From Arsenophonus sp052174455 (GTDB taxonomy: Bacteria > Pseudomonadota > Gammaproteobacteria > Enterobacterales > Enterobacteriaceae): 64,000 nucleotides of DNA. The notes under the pieces are model-generated. The model searched no databases. It saw only the letters and a program-made list of their open reading frames with translations, and had not been told where the DNA came from. The position numbers and the translations under genes are program-made. The stretch spans positions 1 through 64,000 of the forward strand of contig JBQMRP010000004.1 in NCBI GenBank assembly GCA_052174455.1, in the 5' to 3' direction. Positions 59,880 through 64,000 of this stretch are shown in pieces. The stretch's first letter is position 1, and every line of letters begins with the position of its first letter.

Positions 59880-61240
59880 GTTATTATAAAATAAAGTGTA
59901 TTATGGATAAATTTCTGCTCTGATATAATGCTTCATGAATCTATTCTCGATTCTTAAATTAGATATTGTTTACCAACAGAGTCATAGCAGATTAAATTCC
60001 CTGAGAGTCGAGGTTCCAGCTATTCTGAGTAAGCTACTATTAGATTAAATAGTATTGAAAGGTTGTTTTCTCGAAGCACAATGCTTCGCATTTCGGTTTC
60101 ATAGCCTCATTATCACAGAAGTTAATTTAATCGGATTCATCGTTCTTGTAATACTAATGCGCTAACAGGAAGACTAAAATACCAGCCGTTCTTGTTCGAT
60201 CTTTCTCCACCTTCTTCATAGCTTCAGGATATCTTTAAACCTTGTTAACAAAGGATCAAGGGTTTTAATTAACGGAATCGCGGCTATCTCCTACATAAAT
60301 CTCCTGCAGCTCAGCATTAACTTTCGATTCTATACCTTTAGAAGTGAAGTTAGCATATTAACTATTTTGTGTAGCTAATGGTGTTTGTACTACATTCTCG
60401 GGAATGTATTTTACACCATTGCATTCTAAAACCAAGGACACCCTATCTTTCATAGTAAGCCTGGGGTGCCCGCTTAAGGAATACGCTCGTAGGCTCACAT
60501 TAAGAAAATTCAGATCAGTTTACTTCTGATTTTGATAACCATTTTCGACTGTAATGATCTCTCCTTACGTTTATTTCTTGCCTGATGGCATAATCGTCTT
60601 CACAGGAAGACGATTATGCCATCAGGCAAGAAATAAACGTAAGTGTATCGCTTAAATTACGTAGACATCATTGTCTATACGCTTCAAGCGATTCCGTTTC
60701 AGTTTACTGATAATACTACAGAGAGAATGTGTGATTTTCATCAAGAATCCCTAGAGATTAGTGAAAATTACTGATATATTATGCTTCGTCAAATTTCCTA
60801 TAGTAAGAATTATTTGCCGTTTTTACACGCTTTAGGTAAGAAGGTAGAAGTAAGCTATTAAAGTATATTCCGTTGCTACTGTAATCCATGGATCTTAGGT
60901 ATTTTAATCTCAATATGGGTAAAATACCAGTTTATGGTTCGAAGTAACAAATAAACGTTATAGACACAGCTATATATGAAACCGACATAGACAAGGTAGC
61001 ATTGAGAATGTTACTGTAACATAGATTCTAGCTCCGTCTCAACAACGGTGCTTATCAAATATCTGGCATTATTACAGATAAGTTCATGCAAAAGATTACA
61101 GTAATATCTAGTTTTAAGGAAATCTGTAGGTAAATTTCATGGCGTATCATCATTTTCTCTAATGTTAAAATCATTCACTAGATTAATCAGCAGAATAAAC
61201 CAACATCTCCTAAATCCATGCACTAGGAATGAACATAACT
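59880..61240 (-). mobile_element. Decayed IS256-family element (copy H), inverted
   Basis: Minus-strand copy parallel to 30335-31740 (for example agcatattaactattttgtgtagctaatgg; tttcaaaaccaa...ctaaggta). It contains the 38-base perfect inverted repeat at 60564-60643. The transposase frame is lost. Confidence 0.7.
60564..60643. repeat. Perfect inverted repeat with 38-base arms and 4-base loop
   Basis: The arm at 60564-60601 (starting cttacgtttatttcttgcc) is followed by acag and by its exact reverse complement at 60606-60643. Sister IS256 copies (around 31030-31130) match the right arm region (ccaagaaataaataaaaaca) but have unrelated sequence at the left arm. The left arm was therefore written as an inverted copy of the right. 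Zero mismatches imply it is recent. Confidence 0.93.
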
Positions 61241-61305
61241 CTGTACTCGGTTGTCAGAAAAGGTAAGCTATATATTTAATTAAAACCACTATATAGTGAA
61301 AAAAT

Positions 61306-61899
61306 ATGGTAAATAAAATAAAACTAATTGTCGGTCTAGCTAACCCAGATTCTAAATATATACTAACTCGGCATAATGCAGGTGCCTGGTACGTCGAATT
61401 ATTGGCCAAGCAATGTAATAAATTACTAAAAAAAGAAAATAAATTTTTTGGTTATACTGCTAGTATTAACTTAGAAAATAATGATATTCGCTTACTCATA
61501 CCGACAACATATATGAATCTCAGTGGGAAATCAGTGTTAGCATTAGCTAGTTTTTATAGCATAAAGCCATCTGAAATTCTTGTTTCTCATGATGAATTAG
61601 ATTTAATGCCAGGAAACGCTAAAATAAAATTAGGCGGCAACAATGGGGGGCATAATGGTCTTAAAGATATTCAAAACAAATTAGGCAACAACCCTAATTT
61701 TTACCGTTTACGCATCGGTATTGGTCATCCAGGTGATAAAAATAAAGTTATCAGTTTTGTGTTAAATAAACCTTCTTTACAAGAACAAAAATTAATCGAT
61801 GACACCATTAATGAAGCAATACGTTGTACACCGATCTTGCTTAATGAAGGGGTTGATAAAGCAGTAAACCAATTACATACTTTTAAGGCATCTAATTGA
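61306..61899 (+). CDS. pth: Peptidyl-tRNA hydrolase
   Basis: Pth releases tRNAs from peptidyl-tRNAs that drop off the ribosome. The 197-residue protein has VGLANPDSKYILTRHNAGAW (N13, catalytic H23), PTTYMNLSG, HDELDL (D96), GGHNGLKDI (N117) and FYRLRIGIGHPG. Length matches E. coli (194). The start is ATG at 61306. It stands alone between two dead IS elements; in enterics pth lies a few genes downstream of prs, so the intervening genes have been deleted or replaced by IS remnants. Confidence 0.96.
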   Translation: MVNKIKLIVGLANPDSKYILTRHNAGAWYVELLAKQCNKLLKKENKFFGYTASINLENNDIRLLIPTTYMNLSGKSVLALASFYSIKPSEILVSHDELDLMPGNAKIKLGGNNGGHNGLKDIQNKLGNNPNFYRLRIGIGHPGDKNKVISFVLNKPSLQEQKLIDDTINEAIRCTPILLNEGVDKAVNQLHTFKASN

Positions 61900-61989
61900 T
61901 ACTATCAAAACAAATCTTTAGCAAAATTTTATTTATATGTACTATCATCGATGAATTTTTTCATATTTACAATTAGCAATACGTGATAA

Positions 61990-63190
61990 GTTATACTCAC
62001 TTCTGGTGATTAGGTTTTTGAGATACTGGCGTATCCTGCTGGTAGTAGAAATATGTAAACTCGTCCATAATATTTATTACATTACCATAACAAACCATAC
62101 AAATTGCTATTGGTGATATTGATATTAAAGTACCTAATATCAGTGATTGCAGCAGCAATAAAATACCCTTCAAGAGCTTTTTGGTACACCTTATCTGAAA
62201 CGTGCAAAAGCGGCAAAAAGTTACTCCTTATATTCATAAACCTGCAGAAGCACATCTATCGGTGATTTTCATGAAGTCCTAGAGCACTTCTCTGTGAGAA
62301 GTACATAATTTATCTTCTTAGTACTATTAGTGAATTAAATAGCAATAACTTGAATAGCGCAGGCAATGACGGCTGCGTGATTTAACAATACACGTTATGT
62401 TTATTTTTTGTCGAAAGGTAAATGCCGTTTTATTACGGCAATGATAACCTTTTCTTGCTAATCATTATCGGTATCACTGCTCATGGAGGTAAGGAGCTAT
62501 CCTGCAGTCGAAAGTGATTATCAAGAGTCATAATCGGAACTGGACTGAACTTTTGAATGGACCTGCGATCGGTGTTCTTTAACCATATATTTCCTCAGCT
62601 TGGTATGGAAAACGGTGGTTTGATTTTTAGAATCTAATGATAAAGATATTACAGGATAACCAGCATCAATATTATTAGGTACACAAAAAACAAATAAATA
62701 ATGTGCTAATAATTTACTTTCCATATGTATAAAAATGAAAGTTATGGATGAGAAGATACTGCGAGAGAGCTTTAGCTAGTAGAGAGCTGTGATGTTGCTA
62801 ATAAAACCTTGATACTTTTTGTAAGGTTTTTTAGTGTATTCTAGAGCGATGAATAAGCTTGAAAAAGAGCGAGAAGAATGGCTGATACTCTACGATCTTT
62901 CCTAAGTGCACTGAGGATCAATAAGAATAATGAATCCGATTGAGTCAGCTTTGTTGATAGGTGAGGCTATAAAGCCGATCCGAGAATCGCTGTAGTTCTA
63001 AAAAACAACTATTTCAATGGTTTCTGAACTTTTCCCGTCTGCTCAGAAAACCTGGAAACCGATAAATAGGTTTTATCTGCTAACTATGGTAGTGGTCAAT
63101 ATACAATTTAAGGATGGAGAATAAATTTATAAAAAATTACGTAAAGGTAATTTGATCAGCAAACAGTAGATTTACTAATAACTCAAAAAC
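61990..63190 (+). mobile_element. Decayed IS256-family element (copy I), with an internal deletion near the head
   Basis: Head ggtgattaggtttttgagatactggcgtatcctgctgg, then a jump to gtctataat... (the part found about 200 bases later in other copies), then DIDIKVPNISDCSSNKIPF-like sequence (family EIKVPKVRDRSG) at 62135-62180, and the tail aacagtagatttactaataactc near 63185. No usable frame. Confidence 0.7.
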
Positions 63191-63272
63191 AAATAAGTAT
63201 TTATAGAATAGAATTTCTCTTATTAATTAAAGAAAAGTTTTATAAAAAATTAATGAAGAGAAGAATAGTAGC

Positions 63273-63782
63273 TTATTTTTTTATCTGCATAATAACAGTA
63301 CTACCTACAACAACAGAACCAGTTAGTTTAGTTAGCTCTTTTATTTTATCCATATTAGAAATAACCACAGGTGTTAATGTTGATTTTGATTTTTCTTCTA
63401 ATAACGGAAGATCAAGTTCAAGCACTAAATCGCCTTTTTTTACTTTTTGTCCTTCCTCTGCTAGGCGGGTAAATCCTTCACCATTTAATTCAACTGTATC
63501 AATACCAAAATGGACAAATAATTCAATACCATTATCTGATTCAATAGAAAATGCATGGTTTGTTTCAAATATTTTACCAATAATCCCATCAACTGGAGCA
63601 ACAATTTTATTACCAGTAGGCTTAATGGCAATACCATCACCAACAATTTTTTCAGAAAAAACAACGTCTGGAACATCTTCTATATTAATAATTTTACCTG
63701 AAATTGGAGCAACAACATCAATATTACCAACGCTATTTTTAGTATCTGAAACCAGTAATTTGATTTGGTCAAATAGACCCAT
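63273..63782 (-). CDS. crr: PTS glucose-specific enzyme IIA component
   Basis: EIIA-Glc passes phosphate from HPr to the glucose-type EIIB/C permeases and, in enterics, controls other permeases and adenylate cyclase. The 169-residue protein has the length and sequence of the family: VVAPISGKIINIEDVPD, the histidines H76 (in TNHAFSIES) and H91 (in LFVHFGIDTVEL; the phosphorylated one), and a C-terminal GSVVVGSTVIMQIKK. It follows the end of ptsI on the same strand by 54 bases, as in ptsHI-crr. An antisense 192-codon frame covers it and is not a gene. Confidence 0.97.
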   Translation of the reverse strand: MGLFDQIKLLVSDTKNSVGNIDVVAPISGKIINIEDVPDVVFSEKIVGDGIAIKPTGNKIVAPVDGIIGKIFETNHAFSIESDNGIELFVHFGIDTVELNGEGFTRLAEEGQKVKKGDLVLELDLPLLEEKSKSTLTPVVISNMDKIKELTKLTGSVVVGSTVIMQIKK

Positions 63783-63836
63783 GGATTTTCTCCTAATTAA
63801 TTATTTTCTTATGGGATCAAGAGTTAGTTGATGAAT

Positions 63837-64000
63837 TTAACAAAGTGTTTTTTCTTTAATAAATATTTCAACCAAATCCATCAATTCCTTTGCTGTCGGT
63901 TTATTAAGAGCTTGTTCTGCTAATATTTTTGCATCTATGTAATTTGCATTTCGGATAATTTTTTTAATATTTGGGATTGAGATTGCACTCATACTAAACT
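63837..64000 (-). CDS. ptsI: PTS enzyme I, C-terminal end (partial)
   Basis: The last 53 codons of enzyme I on the minus strand, cut by the window end: SAISIPNIKKIIRNANY, AKILAEQALNKPTAKEL, then IFIKEKTLC and TAA at 63839-63837. This closely matches the enteric C terminus ([28 protein letters not shown]). Enzyme I starts the PTS phosphorelay from phosphoenolpyruvate. It lies upstream of crr in the usual order. Confidence 0.93.
   Translation of the reverse strand, partial: FSMSAISIPNIKKIIRNANYIDAKILAEQALNKPTAKELMDLVEIFIKEKTLC

Noticed and set aside
63253..63831. 192-codon frame opposite crr
   Set aside because: It mirrors crr, a conserved gene with intact active-site histidines. The antisense frame is serine/threonine-rich noise.

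Overview
The window looks like part of the chromosome of an AT-rich, host-restricted gammaproteobacterium of the order Enterobacterales, most plausibly an insect endosymbiont still undergoing genome reduction. Protein sequences and gene order follow enteric bacteria closely: gloA-rnt, murI-rrn, mdtH-yceB, kdsA-sirB1-prmC-prfA-hemA / lolB-ispE-prs, pth and ptsI-crr. A 23S intervening sequence in helix 25 and the overall character would suit Arsenophonus or another Morganellaceae symbiont, but I cannot fix the genus from sequence alone. Only about a fifth of the 64 kb is intact coding sequence. The rest is dead insertion sequences (IS), broken genes and AT-rich spacer.

Layout. 1-3.4 kb: dead IS256 copy, gloA pseudogene, rnt. 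3.5-7 kb: dead IS481/IS1595 composite and an IS256. 7.4-8.4 kb: nfuA and a gntX (comF-like) remnant. 9-13.7 kb: nested IS1595, IS256 and IS91. 13.7-16.7 kb: feoA-feoB with a frameshifted feoC. 17-19 kb: IS256. 20.4-28.8 kb: a dying rRNA operon on the minus strand, containing a 16S pseudogene, an intact tRNA-Glu, a 23S pseudogene, a block of dead IS1595 and IS91, a 5S pseudogene, a tRNA-Asp pseudogene and an intact tRNA-Trp. 29.3-30.1 kb: murI. 30-37.5 kb: IS graveyard. 37.7-39.5 kb: tRNA-Val and murJ. 39.8-43.3 kb: IS composite, mdtH remnant, yceB. 44.1 kb: tRNA-Ser. 44.3-49.2 kb: IS256, IS1595 and IS91. 49.7-57.3 kb: kdsA, sirB1 pseudogene, prmC, prfA, hemA pseudogene, lolB pseudogene, ispE, prs. 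57.7-61.2 kb: IS. 61.3 kb: pth. 62-63.2 kb: IS256. 63.3-64 kb: crr and the end of ptsI.

Function. The surviving genes cover translation (prfA, its methylase prmC, pth, four tRNAs, rnt for RNA 3' maturation), the envelope (murI, murJ, kdsA), isoprenoid and PRPP synthesis (ispE, prs), ferrous iron uptake and Fe-S repair (feoA, feoB, nfuA) and sugar uptake (ptsI, crr). Lost functions include the first committed step of heme synthesis (hemA), the outer-membrane lipoprotein receptor (lolB), methylglyoxal detoxification (gloA), a drug efflux pump (mdtH), feoC, gntX and sirB1.

I found no CRISPR array, prophage, toxin-antitoxin pair or new multi-gene system. The most unusual signals are the half-dead rRNA operon kept around two live tRNA genes, and the many perfect short palindromes and inverted repeats in decayed DNA (up to two 38-base arms), which look like template-switch mutations.
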